Shown here: piece by piece, positions 1 to 12,064 of the stretch | Position numbering within the stretch: the first letter of the stretch is position 1 | How the letters are laid out: each line of letters begins with the position of its first letter | Assembly: GCF_002776525.5 (NCBI RefSeq) | Contig: NC_045446.1 | Coordinates: 66,898,627-66,962,626, forward strand | Reading direction: 5' to 3' | Source: Piliocolobus tephrosceles | Lineage: Eukaryota > Chordata > Mammalia > Primates > Cercopithecidae | Length of the DNA stretch: 64,000 nt | The notes under the pieces: generated by a model | The model's input: the letters and a program-made list of their open reading frames with translations, nothing else | The model's database searches: none | Told to the model about the DNA's origin: nothing | Translations under genes and position numbers: made by a program

Positions 1-1418
1 CAGGGAATGGCTGTTGGACTAATTATCTAATCAGCACGTAAGAAAACTTGCTCCTTCAAGAGGATCCCAAAGGGATTCTGGCTGAAGGCCACAGAGCCTG
101 TTCCCAGTCAGCGGGGAGCCCCAGCAGCCCGGCTCCTCTGAGAGGCCCATGAGCGAGGCAAGCCACGAGGCTGCTGGGGAAGTCACTGGCGTCCAGACGC
201 TGCCTCCTCAGCCGAACCCATGACACACATGAGACTCTCATTTACTCACTTATTTTCCAACACTGGCAATACTCCAATAGTGGCATATTTTTTTTTTTCT
301 GTTAAGTTCTGCAGACATAGATGAGGATAGTAATTGGCATCAATGCCAACTTAAATACATCCTCATGACTTTCATATCTTAGCCAAACAGCACAGGGAAA
401 CTCCCACTGCTCCGCCTGTGGATTGCCCATGGCAGTGCGGACTCCCAGGTGGCTTCCCTGGGCCTCCTGGGCCACCCGCCTCTCTCATCCAAAGCTAAGG
501 TTAGCCTTAGCTAATCTTAAAATAAAGGTTTAAAAAAAAAAAACCCAAAATAAATACCACATTTTATTTTAAAATAAAGTAAAATCTGATGTCCTGAGAT
601 TTGATCCTGGTATTTGATCACAGACCCTCGGCCTGTTTCAACCCAGTCCAGCTCAGTTAGGGGTGAACTCAGACCCAAGGCAGCCCATGGACCATGCGCC
701 AGTCCCTCTGTAAGGCCCCTGTAGGAGCCAGTCTGTCCCTCTGCTTCTCTGCCTGCTTCCCCATTTGCATACCAGTGCAGCCTGAGACACCGTCTCAGAA
801 ACACCCCTCCAGCTGCTGGTCAGAGAGAGGTGAGGGAGGGGAGACTGAGGCAGGAGACCAGTGCTGCAGATGCTCTGATGCCCTGCCCTACATCACCCAA
901 GGCCACCCCAGCTGCAATAAACGGTTCTCACACTGTGGCAGCGGCCCACCCCATGTGCCACCTTCTCTCTGCTTCTCTGTCCAAGAAGATAAGGGCTTTC
1001 ACATGAGCCTGTTCCACCCTACAGATACCTCAGGGTGCCCAGTGAGACCAAGTTTGTTTCTCACATGTACTTCATTGTTTTTTCTCCTCATTTCCTCACT
1101 GCCTGCTTTGCTTCTAGGAGGATCACCCCCCCACACACACACTCCATATACTACATAACCCAAGTCCTTATATCAGGGTCTGCTTTTGGGGGATCCCTAA
1201 TGAAGACAGCCATGGAAGAGGCTGAGGCAATGGTGCAGAGGAGAGATAACCACGTGAACCTGGAGAGGGACTGTGAGGGCGGAGAGAACTGATTGAACAA
1301 GCAGAAGGGGTGGGACCTGGCAACTGATTAGATATGGAAGGTGGGATGAGAAAGAGGGAGGAGGCAAGAGTTAAATCCAGGTTTCTCATTAAAGCAGCAC
1401 CTTTCCTGTGAAACTATA
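1..1418. other. No gene recognised; unique-looking DNA
   Basis: The stretch has short poly(A)/poly(T) runs (about 289-299 and 530-543) and a short C/CA-rich run near 1125-1142. I see no exon, RNA gene or clear transposon. Confidence 0.5.
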
Positions 1419-1680
1419 GGGAGGTATGGTGGCTCACGCCTGTAATCCCAGCCCTTTGGGAGGCCAAGGAGCGTGGATTGCTTGAGCTCAGGAGTTCAAG
1501 ACCAGCCTGGGTAACATAGTGAAACCTTGTTTCTATAAAAAAAAATACAAAAATTAGCTGGGTGTGGTGGCTTGCACCTGTAGTCCCAGCTACTTGGGAG
1601 GCTGAGGTGGGAGGATTACTTGCACCTGAGAGGCAGAGTTTGCGGTGAGACTGTGCCACTGTACTTCAGCCTGAGCTATA
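1419..1680 (+). mobile_element. Alu, 3'-truncated
   Basis: Alu head GGTGGCTCACGCCTGTAAT, left arm, A-rich linker at 1538-1550, and right arm to CACTGTACTTCAGCCTGAG. It stops about 25 bp short of the normal 3' end and has no A tail; an AT-rich inverted repeat follows at once. Confidence 0.93.
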
Positions 1681-1682
1681 TG

Positions 1683-1738
1683 TACTTATGAATATATTGC
1701 ATATACTTATTAATATCCTTGTGAGATATTCATAAGTA
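1683..1738. repeat. Perfect 13-bp inverted repeat, AT-rich
   Basis: TACTTATGAATAT at 1683-1695 is repeated as its exact reverse complement at 1726-1738 with a 30-bp loop. It abuts the broken end of the Alu. It does not match any MITE terminus I know. Confidence 0.7.
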
Positions 1739-1875
1739 TATTGATCATGTCAGAAAAGGGATTTAAGGTGGCTTATGAGTTTTCATAAAATTACAAGATG
1801 ATGTGAGTACAGGATTGTACATTTAATCAATAGGATGTTAAAGGCAATTATCAAAACAATGACGTAGAAGAAAGT

Positions 1876-2018
1876 TGGCTGGGTGCGGTGGTTCACACCT
1901 GTAATCCCAGCAGGCAGGTTGAGGTTGAGGTTGCAGTGAGCCGTGATCACTGCACTGCACTCCAGCAACAGAATGAGATCTCTTTTTATTTTCCCTCAAA
2001 AAAAAAAAAAAAAAAAAG
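1876..2018 (+). mobile_element. Alu with large internal deletion
   Basis: The Alu head (GGCTGGGTGCGGTGGTTCAC, TGTAATCCCAGCA) joins directly to the right-arm segment GAGGTTGCAGTGAGCCGTGATC, then an A tail to 2018. The middle of the element is missing. Confidence 0.9.
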
Positions 2019-2019
2019 G

Positions 2020-2420
2020 AAGAAAAGGAAAAGAAAATAGCCTTTATAAAGGAGAGCTCATTTTGGGAGTATGTATGTACATGGGTATGTGTAACAGATT
2101 CCAACCACAGGGCACTCACATGTGCAAAATAAGTGGTAATTTTATTTTTCTAACTAAATTTGGTTTCTGTTATGAGCCACCATTCTGTGAAGTGGAAACT
2201 TAATCTCAATCACTTCTGGATCCCCCCTCACCTCATTTTCCCTATTCCTACAGGTAGGTCCTCCACTATATCCATCTACAGTGGTGTCCCCTGTCACATC
2301 CCGTCAGCTTGTCTGAGCCCTGGCTGTCAGTCCTCACTGGTCATTGCCTGGTCAAGCCTTGTTCCCAGCCACATGGCCCTTCTGTTCCAGGCAGCTTTCT
2401 TGGCTACTACAAGGTCCTTG
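2020..2420. other. No gene recognised
   Basis: Mixed AT-rich then pyrimidine-rich single-copy-looking DNA. No transposon is recognised with confidence. Confidence 0.4.
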
Positions 2421-2855
2421 TGGTAGGCAGACAAAATGTCCCCCTTCCCCAAGATATATTCACTTCCTAATCCCCAGAACCTGTTAGTGCTGTTATTACC
2501 TTATATGGCAAAAGATGAATATTGCCTTATAGGGCAAAATATGCGATTAAGACGAAGATCTTGAAAGCAAGAGCTTATCGTGTGTTACCTGGATGGGTCC
2601 TAAATGCAATTGCACGTGCCCTTACAAGAGGCAGAGGGAGATGAGACAGATTCACAGGGAAGGCCATGTGCAGATGGAACCAAGAAAGATGCAGGAAAGC
2701 TTCCACCCTGGAACCCCAGAGGTCGTGTGGCTCTGCTGACACCTTCGCTTCAGCTCCCTGAACTGATTTCAGATTCTGGAACCAAGAGAAAACACATTTC
2801 TGTTGTTTTAAGCCACTCAGTTTGGTGTCATTTGTTACCACAGGAAACTGACACA
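2421..2855 (+). mobile_element. ERVL/MaLR-type solo LTR
   Basis: It begins TGGTAGGCAGACAAAATG. It contains the TTATATGGCAAAAGATG motif and ends with TGTTGTTTTAAGCCACTCAG and GGAAACTGACACA, the usual tail of this LTR group. About 435 bp. No partner LTR or clear target duplication was found, so it is called solo. Exact subfamily not determined. Confidence 0.7.
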
Positions 2856-4124
2856 GCTGCACGTCAGTATACTGTGATTGCTTCCAGGTGTGTGTAAACA
2901 AAGGTGCACCTGGGATGGGGGTTCCCCGAGGCTTTCCATCACTCCCCACAACCCTCTGGGGCCCAGGACTCCCTCTGCTGCCCCAGACCCTTTCCAGGGG
3001 TGTGGGACATTTTGTGAAGCTCTCTCAAGCCCATTTGCCTGGACTTCTCTCAGGCATCTGTGCTCTGCTAGCCAGGACCGCAGCGGGCTGTCAGGAACTC
3101 GAGTGCCCTGGCACCTCCCAGGTTCTACTGAGAGGGAGGGCACAAGTCCTCCCTGCTCTGGGAGTCCCAGCACCCCTCAGTGTCCATCTCTGTGTGGCTG
3201 GTTCTCACACATTCTCTTCCTGGGACAAAACTGGGGAAGGCAGGTGGGAAGGCAGGACCCCTTCTTAGCACCCACAGTTCCTTGAAACTCTCCCTTCCCT
3301 CCATCAGAATATTTTCTGACTGGCCTGGAAGCTGGGTTGCTTGACTCTTCACCACTTCTTCCAAATGTGTTGCTTACACTCAAACCCCCAAAGCCAAAGG
3401 CCTTTACTATCAGTGTTTCACCGCGGCATGAAGGCGTGGTCCCCAACAGCCCAGGTGAGAGTGAAGGTCATGGGTTAAAGAAACTCTGGAGGAAGGGGAA
3501 TAACGTTTAATAGTTCAATTGTTTTTTCTAGCTATGCACACACACATACATACATACATATACACACATACCTATGTATATGATCAGAGAGAAATACTAC
3601 AAAAAAGATTAAAACTGCTTAGCTTTGGTTCACAAATATTTACTTCATGGTCCCTTTCCTGTACATTTCCCCAAATACCTAACAGTAACATGTATTGTTT
3701 CTGTAATTGAGGAAAAATTGTTATTTTAAAGGAATTGTTTAAAGGGCATAACATTTAAAACAAAAATTTTAAGTAGGCATGAAAGAAACAAGTGCAAGAA
3801 TAAAGCTGGAATTGCTTAAAGACCAATGCATTTGCCATGGGGAGAGCACATGCTTTGCTTCCCACCTCCCAGCAGCCCGTAAGCATGAGAAACGCAGCCA
3901 CAGTGTTCATGAGACTGAAACAGACCAACTGCTCAGAAGGACTGCTATTCTTAGACCCAAAAGCAGACAGAAATTTCTGCCAAGGATCTGTTAGACACAT
4001 AGCATTAATCTAGTTTTTAAAGAGGAAAGTGAAGCTGAGTGCTGAGATGATTTGCCCAGAGATGGAGCTACCGAGAAGGGCAGCTGGGATTTGAACCCAC
4101 AGAATAGCCATGAGGAGTGATCTT
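2856..4124. other. No gene recognised; one MIR and a CA/TA microsatellite
   Basis: A short (CA/TACA)n tract is at about 3538-3572. A MIR in antisense orientation lies near 4015-4110 (core GATGATTTGCCCAGAGATGG then GGGATTTGAACCCA). The remainder looks unique. Confidence 0.5.
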
Positions 4125-5015
4125 TTAGAACATGTCACATCATGTCTCTTCCCTGCTCAAAATCTTCAATGGGCCAGGCCTGGTGGCTCACACCTGTAAT
4201 CCTAGCACTTTGGGAGATCAAGACGGGTGGATTACGAGGTCAGGAGATGGAGACCATCCTGGCCAACGCGGTGAAACCCCGTCTCTACTAAAATACAAAA
4301 AATTAGCTGGGCGTGGTGGCATGCACCTGTAATCCCAGCTACTCGGGAGGCTGAGGCAGGGGAGTTGCTTGAACCTGGGAGGTGGAGGTTGCAGTGAGCT
4401 GAGATGGCACCACTGCACTCCAGCCTGGGCAACAGAGTGAGACTCCATCTCAGAAAAAAACAAAGCAAAACAATACAAAACAAAAAAAAATTCCCTCCAA
4501 TGGCTCAGGTCACTCAGGGAAAAAGCCAAAGCCCTTACCATGGCCTGTAAAGCCCTGGTGAACCTGCAGTAACAAACAGCCTGACCTCCTGCCCTAATGC
4601 TCTCCTATTCCCTGCCACCCACAACAAGCCGGGTGGCCCCACCTTAGAGCCTTTGCCATGGCTGTTCCTTGGCCAGAAACATACTCCCCACAGACAATTG
4701 GATGATGAAGTCCCACACTCTTCAAGCCCTGGCCCAACTGTCCTTCTAAAGAGACCTGCACCGACCACCCAATTTAAAATTGTAACCCACCCCCTTTCTC
4801 CACACACTCCTCCTCGCACTGCTCTATTTTTATCCATAGTGCAGTCATTTTCTAACATTCACTGTGTTTGCTCTTTGTCCTCTGCTCCCTCTACTGGAAA
4901 GCAAGCCCCACAAGGACAGGATTTGTGACTTTTGTTCACTGATGTCACAGACGGACATCAGTGCCACAGACGGAACCTGACACAGAGTATATGCTCACTA
5001 AGTTTTTGTTGAGTG
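4125..5015 (+). mobile_element. L2 LINE 3' end, split by an Alu
   Basis: The left piece at 4125-4171 (CATGTCTCTTCCCTGCTCAA) and the right piece at 4491-5015 are collinear with the L2 3' region. The right piece has the AAAAGCCAAAGCCCTTACC start, AATTTAAAATTGTAACCC in the middle, and a CACAGAGTATATGCTCACTA end. The sense orientation is plus. No intact reading frame remains. Confidence 0.85.
4172..4490 (+). mobile_element. Alu (S/Y-like), full length
   Basis: A complete dimeric Alu with middle A-rich linker and a tail of A-rich CAAAA units. The ACGAGGTCAGGAGATGGAGA segment resembles the younger Alu subfamilies. It is inserted in the L2. Confidence 0.95.
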
Positions 5016-5892
5016 ATGGAGCGATGCACAGAGAATGCTCCCCACATTGCCTCTCACACAGGGAGGCTCAGAGAATGTGGCCCTATTTAGCTTGTGCAGG
5101 TCAAGGTCAGGGCCATGCCTCTCGCTTGTGTTACGATGGATGGGTCAGGTCCTGCGTTAGGCACTGGGGATCAAAATAACCCAGTGCTCAAGGACTTCCC
5201 ATTCTGATGGGGAATACGCGCCAACTAACACAACACAGAAAGCAAGACAAATTTTTATTGAAGGAAAAAAGTATCACCATAAGGAGATAATTTATATGCT
5301 AAAATCATGCTGGGCACGTTTGTACAAGTTTTCTCACCAAATGCTCATAGGACCCACAGGTAGGTACAAACAGCACCATATGCAAGCAAGTAAATGGAGA
5401 CTCATTGAGTCAGGTAACCTGCCTGAGGTCAGGTTGGTGTGGGAGTCATTCTGACCCAGGGGGATCTTGGGGAGTTGCAGTAGAGCTGAAGGATAGGTAA
5501 GATGTTAACAGAAAGAGAAGGCGGACTGCACATCCCAGGTGGCAGGGACAGCAGAACCAAGGCAAAGACGCAGTAGCCTGTGAGATGTACTTAAGGGCAG
5601 CTGGAATCAGGAAAGGGCAGGTCTGTCTGCTATGCTGCCTGGACCCATGCTGAAGTGGGACAAGAGTCTGGTGCTCAGCCTGGGGATAGAGTGTGCCCAG
5701 GCTCACTGCTGAGATAGGGAGTGAAGCCTGTAGTCCTGAAGACAGCCTCACCCCTCCATCCAGGCCCTCACTGGCAGGACTGGCCCTCTGACCCTGGCCT
5801 CCTCGGGCCTGCTTCAGGGTACAGCATCCCCAGATTTGCATCTCTGGCCCTCAGCAGTCACCCTGGCCACTTGGTCAAGAACCTGCAATAAT
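5016..5892. other. Old LINE/SINE remnants, no gene
   Basis: An antisense L2-like piece is at about 5125-5240 (TTAGGCACTGGGGATCAAAA). An antisense MIR-like piece is near 5300-5460. The remainder to 5892 looks unique. Confidence 0.5.
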
Positions 5893-6190
5893 AAGTTGGG
5901 CACGCTGACTCACACATGTAATCTCAGTGATTTGAGAGGCCGAGGCAGGAAGATCACTTGAGCCCAGGAGTTCAAGACCAGCCCAGGCAACAAAGCAAGA
6001 TGCCCATCTCTACAAAAAAATAAAATAAAATAAAATAAAATAATAATAATAATAATAATTTGCTGAGTGTGGTGGTGTGTACTTGTAATCCTTGAGCTAA
6101 GGAGGCTGAGGCTTCAGTGAGCTATGATTGCACCACTGCACTCCAGTCTGGGTGACAGAGGAGACCCTGTCTCTTAAAACAAACAAGCAA
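5893..6190 (+). mobile_element. Alu (older, J-like)
   Basis: A diverged dimeric Alu. The middle linker has expanded to (AATAA)n then (AAT)n at about 6017-6058. The tail is AAACAAACAAGC. Confidence 0.93.
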
Positions 6191-8097
6191 AAAAACAACC
6201 TGCAAAAAGTCTCCAGGCACCTTCACTCAATCTGCTGTGGGCTTGAGGGCCACTAAAAGGCAAGCCAGGCCCTTTTTCCATGCTCCTTAGCAGTTTGGGC
6301 TTAAGTGGGGCAACTGCCCCAGCATTTTGTGACTCTTGATTTTTTATTTTAAGTCTTGCACTAGGATTATCATAATTTATATAAGGGCAAATGTGTATGA
6401 GCACTGACTGTGCACTTTCATATTCCTTATTCAATTTCATTCTCTTGACAAGTTTGCAATGTAAGTTTTACGTCTCCATTTTCCTGAGAATCTGTGATAT
6501 ATGCAAAGCCACAGGTGATCAGTGATTGAGATTCAGTCATTCATCATCTCCTCATCCCTTCATTTGTTTACTGTTCAATTCTTTTTGAGCATCCCCCTGG
6601 CCAGCCACAGAAGGCATAGATGGGATTTGAACACAGATACCCTGACTCCTGGCTTATTCTTTTGTCAGGCTTTCAGATTCCTTCCCAAGTAACATTTATC
6701 AAGAGCCTTCGGTGTTGGAGGTTTTATCCATGTCTTAACATGTAATTCCTATAACAGTGTACCAGGAGGGAATCTGCTGTCCCATTTTACAGGGAAAAAA
6801 CAGAGGCTCAGAAAAAAGAACTCATTTGCCCGAAGCCTCCCATTGGCAAGGGGCAGAGCCCAGGATCCCACAGGGCTGAATCTAACCTGTTGATTCCCAC
6901 CTCAGCATCCACATTCCGTCCCATTTTTCCTTTCTGTGCCTTGCCCTCTCATGCCTGGGTTCTCCTATATCCCTCGGACTGGGTTCTAGAGTGAAAACTG
7001 AAGCAGCGAGATCTCTAACAGCCCAGCTCCCAGCAGGCTCTGCGGGAGAAAGGCAGCAGAGGAAAGCATTCCCCAGTGTGTGTATGTTTGGGGGTGGGGG
7101 CATAAGTGCAGCCCCTGTTCTGGGGGCTCCTCCCTCGCCAGGCACTGGAGCAGTCAGGGACTGGAAGGGACCAGGCTGTTTCATGCAGGGTAGGGGTGGG
7201 GCATCTCCAAGCCGGCAAAACTCAGATGACCTTGGCCATGGGTCACAGCCAGTCCCTTCTCCCCCTCGGGAAGGCAACGCTGGAATGTTGTGGGTCCAGT
7301 ACACTCCCCCAACTGTCCTGGGGCATACACCCGACAGAGGTGTGTAGAGGAGGTCGGGTGGGAGAGGGGATTCAGGCTGGTCAGGGCAGGTTCAGAGGCG
7401 GGCCTGGTTCAGAGAAACAACCACCCGTCAGGCAGGCTTGGGGAGGGGAAGGCCAGAGGAGAAGAAGGAGGAGTCTGGAGAAGGGAGAGAAAGACATAGA
7501 AAAACAGGCAAGGAGAGAGGGCAGGAGTTGGGGACACAGGTACCGGGAGCAAGTAGAGACACAGAGACGAGAGAAAAGACAACAAAGACAAAGCCAGAGA
7601 TGCACAGCCTGAGAGACAGCCACACGGAGAGAACGGAGAGGGGAGCAGGGTCAGAGGGCCCTGACGACGCAGAGGAGGATGCGAGAGGACACAAGAGGGA
7701 CTTTCCCCAGGGGCAGGGAGAGGCCTTGGGCAGCTCCTCCACTGGACTGGGCTGCCTGCCTGCTGGACTCCGGGAAGGAGGCAGTGACCACACCCATCTG
7801 GAAGCTGTCAGGTCCCTCAAGGATGAGGGCGTTGGGAGGAAGCCAGACATGAGCCACGTCGATGTGAGTGGGCAGAGGGGGCAGGGAGGCTGCAGTAGAC
7901 CGGGTTCTCCTGTCTGGAATTTTTCAGTGGGGAAAAGAGAAAGAGTCTGGCAGTTTGGGACTCTTCTGGAGAAGGCCTGGGCTGGGCAGGTTGGGCAGAG
8001 AGAAGGCCAGCTCCCCAGCTCCAACTCTGTATAGATGGAAAACAGAGCCCTAGAGAAGGGAAGTGACAGGCCCAAGGTCACAGTTTTCAGGTCATCT
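6191..8097. other. No gene recognised; MIR and purine-rich DNA
   Basis: An antisense MIR is at about 6690-6870 (CCCATTTTACAGGGAAAAAACAG). A strongly purine-rich + strand block runs from about 7340 to 7720. Open frames in that block reflect composition, not coding. Confidence 0.5.
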
Positions 8098-8390
8098 TAT
8101 CATTCATTCACTTATGCACTCATTGATTCAGCAAACATTAACTGAGCCCGGTACTGTGTTAGGTTCTAAGGGAACATAGATGAGCGTTAGGTGGTCTCTG
8201 CCCCAGGGCCCCACAGTCTGTGAGGAAGGCGGGCACGACTACACGGTGTGCCAAGTGCCACCATGCAGAGAAGCCCAGGGCTGTGAAGGTCAGTGTGGGG
8301 GTTCAAAGGCAACTTCCTGAGGAGGGATGCCAGGGCTAAACTGAACCGACCAGGAAGAGCAGGGAGGGTGGGCATGCCAGGCCGTGTCAC
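8098..8390 (-). mobile_element. L2 LINE 3' end fragment, antisense
   Basis: The order ATTCATTCACTTATGCACTC, GTACTGTGTTAGG, then CTTCCTGAGGAGGGATGCCA matches the reverse complement of the L2 3' end. Diverged and non-coding. Confidence 0.75.
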
Positions 8391-9114
8391 ACTGGTGGGG
8401 GGAGTCACAAAATTCAGCTCACTTTACTCTCCAGTGCACAAGGAAGCTGTGATTTATGTGTTACTAATCTGACTTTCCTCCCAGACTGCTCCCTCCCCTC
8501 CCTAACCCCAGACTGGCAGGAAACAGTTACAGAATGCCATCTAATTTGGTTGAAAGTTTGGTCTGAGCTGATTATTGAAACTGTCTAGGTAATATCAGTC
8601 TGTCTTGTATAAAAACGCCCTGTCCCTCAGGTCGCTTCCCCTTTCACCTGCCTCTCAGCTGTGTGGGAGCATCAGGGGTGGTGGGGGAGAGGGGTGTTAG
8701 TGGGAGCAGCCAGGCAGGCCAATCGTCCTGAACTGGCAGATGCAGTCAGTGCCACTGCCTCTCCAGGGCCATCCTGAGCCTGTCCAGTTGCTGGTTTCTC
8801 CCATGGGGTCTTCAGCTCATGAACTCAGGGCCTTCCTTTAGCCCAGGCCATTCCTCCAGTGGTGGCCCTGGCTGATCTGACTGCACCTGGGCTCCTGGTG
8901 CTTGCAGACCCACAGTCTCTGCCCTGGTCCCCATCAATACCCCTGCCCAGTGGGCTCTCATCAGCCTCTACCACCCAGGCCCTTTACCCTTTCAGGCCTA
9001 TTCGTTCACTGGCCCTCAATTCAGTCTCCTGGTGCCCCTGGGTCAGACCAGCCCAGGGAAGCTGATGCTCAGGCCTCCCTCTCTTGGGCCACATTGTAAG
9101 TCTAACTTTACAGG
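8391..9114. other. No gene recognised
   Basis: Single-copy-looking DNA. The pyrimidine-rich stretch at 8480-8510 and the CCTGCC-rich stretch at 8920-9000 show no exon or transposon that I can support. Confidence 0.4.
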
Positions 9115-9170
9115 GCTGCATTGCCTTGTTGCTCAATGGTATTCTATAGTATAAACGTATTGGAGTTTTT

Positions 9171-9340
9171 TGTTTTTCTTTTTTGAGCCAGGGCCTGGCT
9201 CTGTTGCCCAGGCTGGAGTGCAGTGGCACAATCTCAGCTTACCGTGACTTCCACCTCCCGGGCTGAAGCCATCCTCTCCATATCAGCCCCCCTAGTAGTT
9301 GGGACTAGAGGCACACGCCACCATGCCTGGCTAAATTTTG
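9171..9340 (-). mobile_element. Alu monomer, antisense
   Basis: Poly(T)-like start, then GCCCAGGCTGGAGTGCAGTGG and an Alu left-arm end. The target duplication TTGGAGTTTTT is perfect at 9160-9170 and 9341-9351. Confidence 0.9.
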
Positions 9341-9531
9341 TTGGAGTTTTTAACCACTTCTTATTCTTGTATATTTTCCTGCAGTTTTTCACTATTATAA
9401 ACAGTGCTGCAATGAATATCCTCTATTTTCCTCTTTGTGCACATATGCAGGTGTTTTTCTGGGGTAGATACCATGAGGTGAATTGCTGGGTCAAATACAT
9501 AAAGATATGTGCATTTTAAATTCTAATAGAG

Positions 9532-10100
9532 CAGGAGTGTCTAATCTTTTGGCTTCCCAGGGCCACACTGGAAGAAGAGTTGTCTTGGGCCACACATAAA
9601 ATACACTAACACTGGCCGGGCGTGGTGGCTCATGCCTGTAATTCCAACACTTTCGGAGGCCAAGGCGGGTGGATCACCTGAGGTCAGGAGTTTGAGACCA
9701 GCCTGGCCAATGTGGTGAAACCCCATCTCTACTAAAAATACAACAACAACAACAACAAAATATATATATATATATATATCCGGGCATGGTGGCGGGCGCC
9801 TGTAATCCCAGCTACTTGGGAGGCTGAGGCAGGAGAATTGCTTGAACCCGGGAGGCAGAGGTTGCAGTGAGCTGTGAGCCGAGATCCTGCCGCTGCACTC
9901 AAGCCTGGGCAACAGAGCAAGACTCTGTCTCAAAATAAATAAATAAATAAACAAGCAAACACTAACACTAACGATAACTGGTGAGGTAAAAACAAAAATT
10001 CACAAAAGTGTTTTTAAAAAGTTTATGAATTCATGTTAAGCTTCATTCAAAGCCGTCCTGGGCCACATGCAGCCCGTGGGCCCCAGGCTGGACAAACTTG
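9532..10100 (+). mobile_element. MER30-like hAT transposon split by an Alu
   Basis: It starts CAGGAGTGTCTAATCTTTTG and ends GGCTGGACAAACTTG, with the GGGCCACACATAAAATACAC core that I recall for MER30. An 8-bp target duplication typical of hAT elements is partly kept: TAATAGAG at 9524-9531 against AGATAGAG at 10101-10108. Family name from memory. Confidence 0.75.
9614..9958 (+). mobile_element. Alu, full length, inside the MER30-like element
   Basis: Starts GGCCGGGCGTGGTGGCTCAT. A perfect 11-bp target duplication ACACTAACACT is at 9603-9613 and 9959-9969. The middle linker has (CAA)n and (TA)n at about 9741-9779; the tail is (AAAT)n. Confidence 0.97.
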
Positions 10101-10242
10101 AGATAGAGTCTATCAGATGGCCTCCAAAAGGCAACGCCAATTTACATGGCCAGCAACTCTTACCAACGTTGACTATCATCAATATTTTTCAAAATGTGTC
10201 AATGTATAGGTGAAAATTAATTTCTGATTTATGTTCCTTTTA

Positions 10243-10398
10243 TTTATTCATTTATGTACTTACCTATTTATTTGTTTAATAGAGATGAAGTCTCCCTATG
10301 TTGCTCAGGCTGATCTCAAACTCTTGGGCTCAAGCAATCCTCCCACCTTGGCCTTCCAAAGTGCTGGGATTACAGGCATAAGCCACCACGCCCTGCTC
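10243..10398 (-). mobile_element. Alu fragment (single arm), antisense
   Basis: A diverged T-rich start, then ATGTTGCTCAGGCTGATCTC to AAGCCACCACGCCCTGCTC. The 12-bp target duplication ATGTTCCTTTTA is perfect at 10231-10242 and 10399-10410. Confidence 0.9.
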
Positions 10399-10740
10399 AT
10401 GTTCCTTTTAAACTTCCATTTCCCTGATGACCAGTAAGGAGGGCATCTTTGCATATATACATCCTGTTTACCTCTTTTGTGATTTTCTTATTCAAACACT
10501 TTGCCCAGTTTTCTGTTTTGTCTGTCTTTTCTTATTGATTTATAGGAGCTGTTTCTATTTCCCAGACATTGATCTCTTCTTACACATGGGGCAAATACTT
10601 CTCTTGATTTGTCATTTATTTCTTAATATTATTCTGTCTCTTATTACAAAAAAAGTTCCTAATTGACATGTGGTCAAATGTAGCTGACTTAATTCTTTAG
10701 GGCCATTGTGCTTTATTTTTTTCTAAATTAAAATTAAAAT

Positions 10741-12064
10741 TTGCTCAAATCTCCAATCTTATCTTTCTTGGGGAGAGACCCCCTGAATTGTCCCCCAGAC
10801 AGTGGGAAAGGGACTTATTTCAACTTTCCCAGTCAGTGAGCCAGCACCTGTGTCCAAGGAACCCTTGCGGCCATCACTCCTCCCAACCACCAGCAGCACC
10901 ACATGGAAACTTGGCCCCGCCAGCTGCAGCAGGGCCCTCTGCCAGGCCATCGTGGTCCCCTGAGGGATCATCCCACTACCTCCATGCCAAGCTCAGAGAA
11001 GGGTGCACCTGGCCTCTTTGCTTGGCAGCCCTGGCCATGGGTGGTCCTGGTTGGGTGGAGGCTGGCGCCACCACTCTCTCAATGATAAGACTTCTGTTCC
11101 CTCGTCTCCTCTGGGTTGGCTCAGGGGCCTGGCAGCTTTTCCTTTTCAGCCCACAAAATACTTTAATTACACTCTAATTACACTCCCATTCCCTGCCATA
11201 CTGCTGTCCCCACCCAGGCATGGCTTTTCTCCATGCTTCCCTGCCCACCCCGTTCAAAGGGTGACTGTGTTTCCCAGGAGCTGAGAAGAATACAAATCCT
11301 CCAGCAGCAACCTCACCCCTTATCAACCCCTTGTACCCTGACAGCCTAAGCATATGGTGTTGCAGTTATTAGGGGGACCCCGTTCTCGTTTTTCATTCCC
11401 AGGCAACCCCAGAGTCCAAGATGCAGGTTGCTTCCAGGGTCTGCTTTCTCAAGAACCCTGACCCACCCCTGTTCCTCCAGGGCCCTCTCACTCTCCTAGG
11501 ACAGTGGAGGCCTACCCTGCAGCAGCGTTGTAAGGAAGGCCACATTCAGGAAACCCAAGGTCATTTTCTGCCTATTAGGCTTCTTGTTAAATAAAATACA
11601 ATTTAATTCCTTACAGGGCCCTCCTTCAGGGAGAGCACCCACTGCTCATCTGAATTCTAGAGAACCACTCAAGTGCATATAGACATTCAGGACAGCATCC
11701 ATCCTAAGAAGGAAAGTGCTCTCTAAGAAGCCACTATGCCTGAAATGACACCATATGTATACCCCATTCCACCGTGGAAAACATTGCCTTTTCACATTCC
11801 TGTGAAATGCAGGCATATTTAGCTCTTCATGCTATAGTATGAATTAGCCTGTCACAGGGTTCCCTTGTGACAAGAAAGCCCATGGCAACCAGACTGCCCA
11901 GGTTTCCCAGGGACATCCTGATTCTAAATATTCAAGCATTGCATTAACCGGAATCTATGTAACCAAAGTTTGTATTCGCTACACATCATCCTGTTCTTTT
12001 CAAGGAAGTCATTGGTTGAGTGTGTGACTGCATATGGTTCCACTTTTATGCCTTATTGACACTT
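10741..12064. other. No gene recognised
   Basis: Unique-looking DNA. A short imperfect repeat TTTAATTACACTCTAATTACAC is at about 11163-11185. No exon or RNA gene is supported. Confidence 0.4.

Larger units (their letters stand above)
9115..10740 (-). mobile_element. Ancient L1 (L1M type) 3' region with four nested insertions
   Basis: The host pieces are 9115-9160, 9352-9531, 10109-10230 and 10411-10740. They read as antisense L1 3' sequence, for example TTATAAACAGTGCTGCAATGAATATC and GAATTGCTGGGTCAAATAC. The insertions are an Alu monomer, a MER30-like element carrying its own Alu, and a second Alu fragment, each with recognisable target duplications. Confidence 0.8.

Noticed and set aside
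7428..8081. Opposed open frames of about 200 codons on both strands
   Set aside because: They sit in purine-rich DNA with skewed composition, with low-complexity residues and no recognisable domain.
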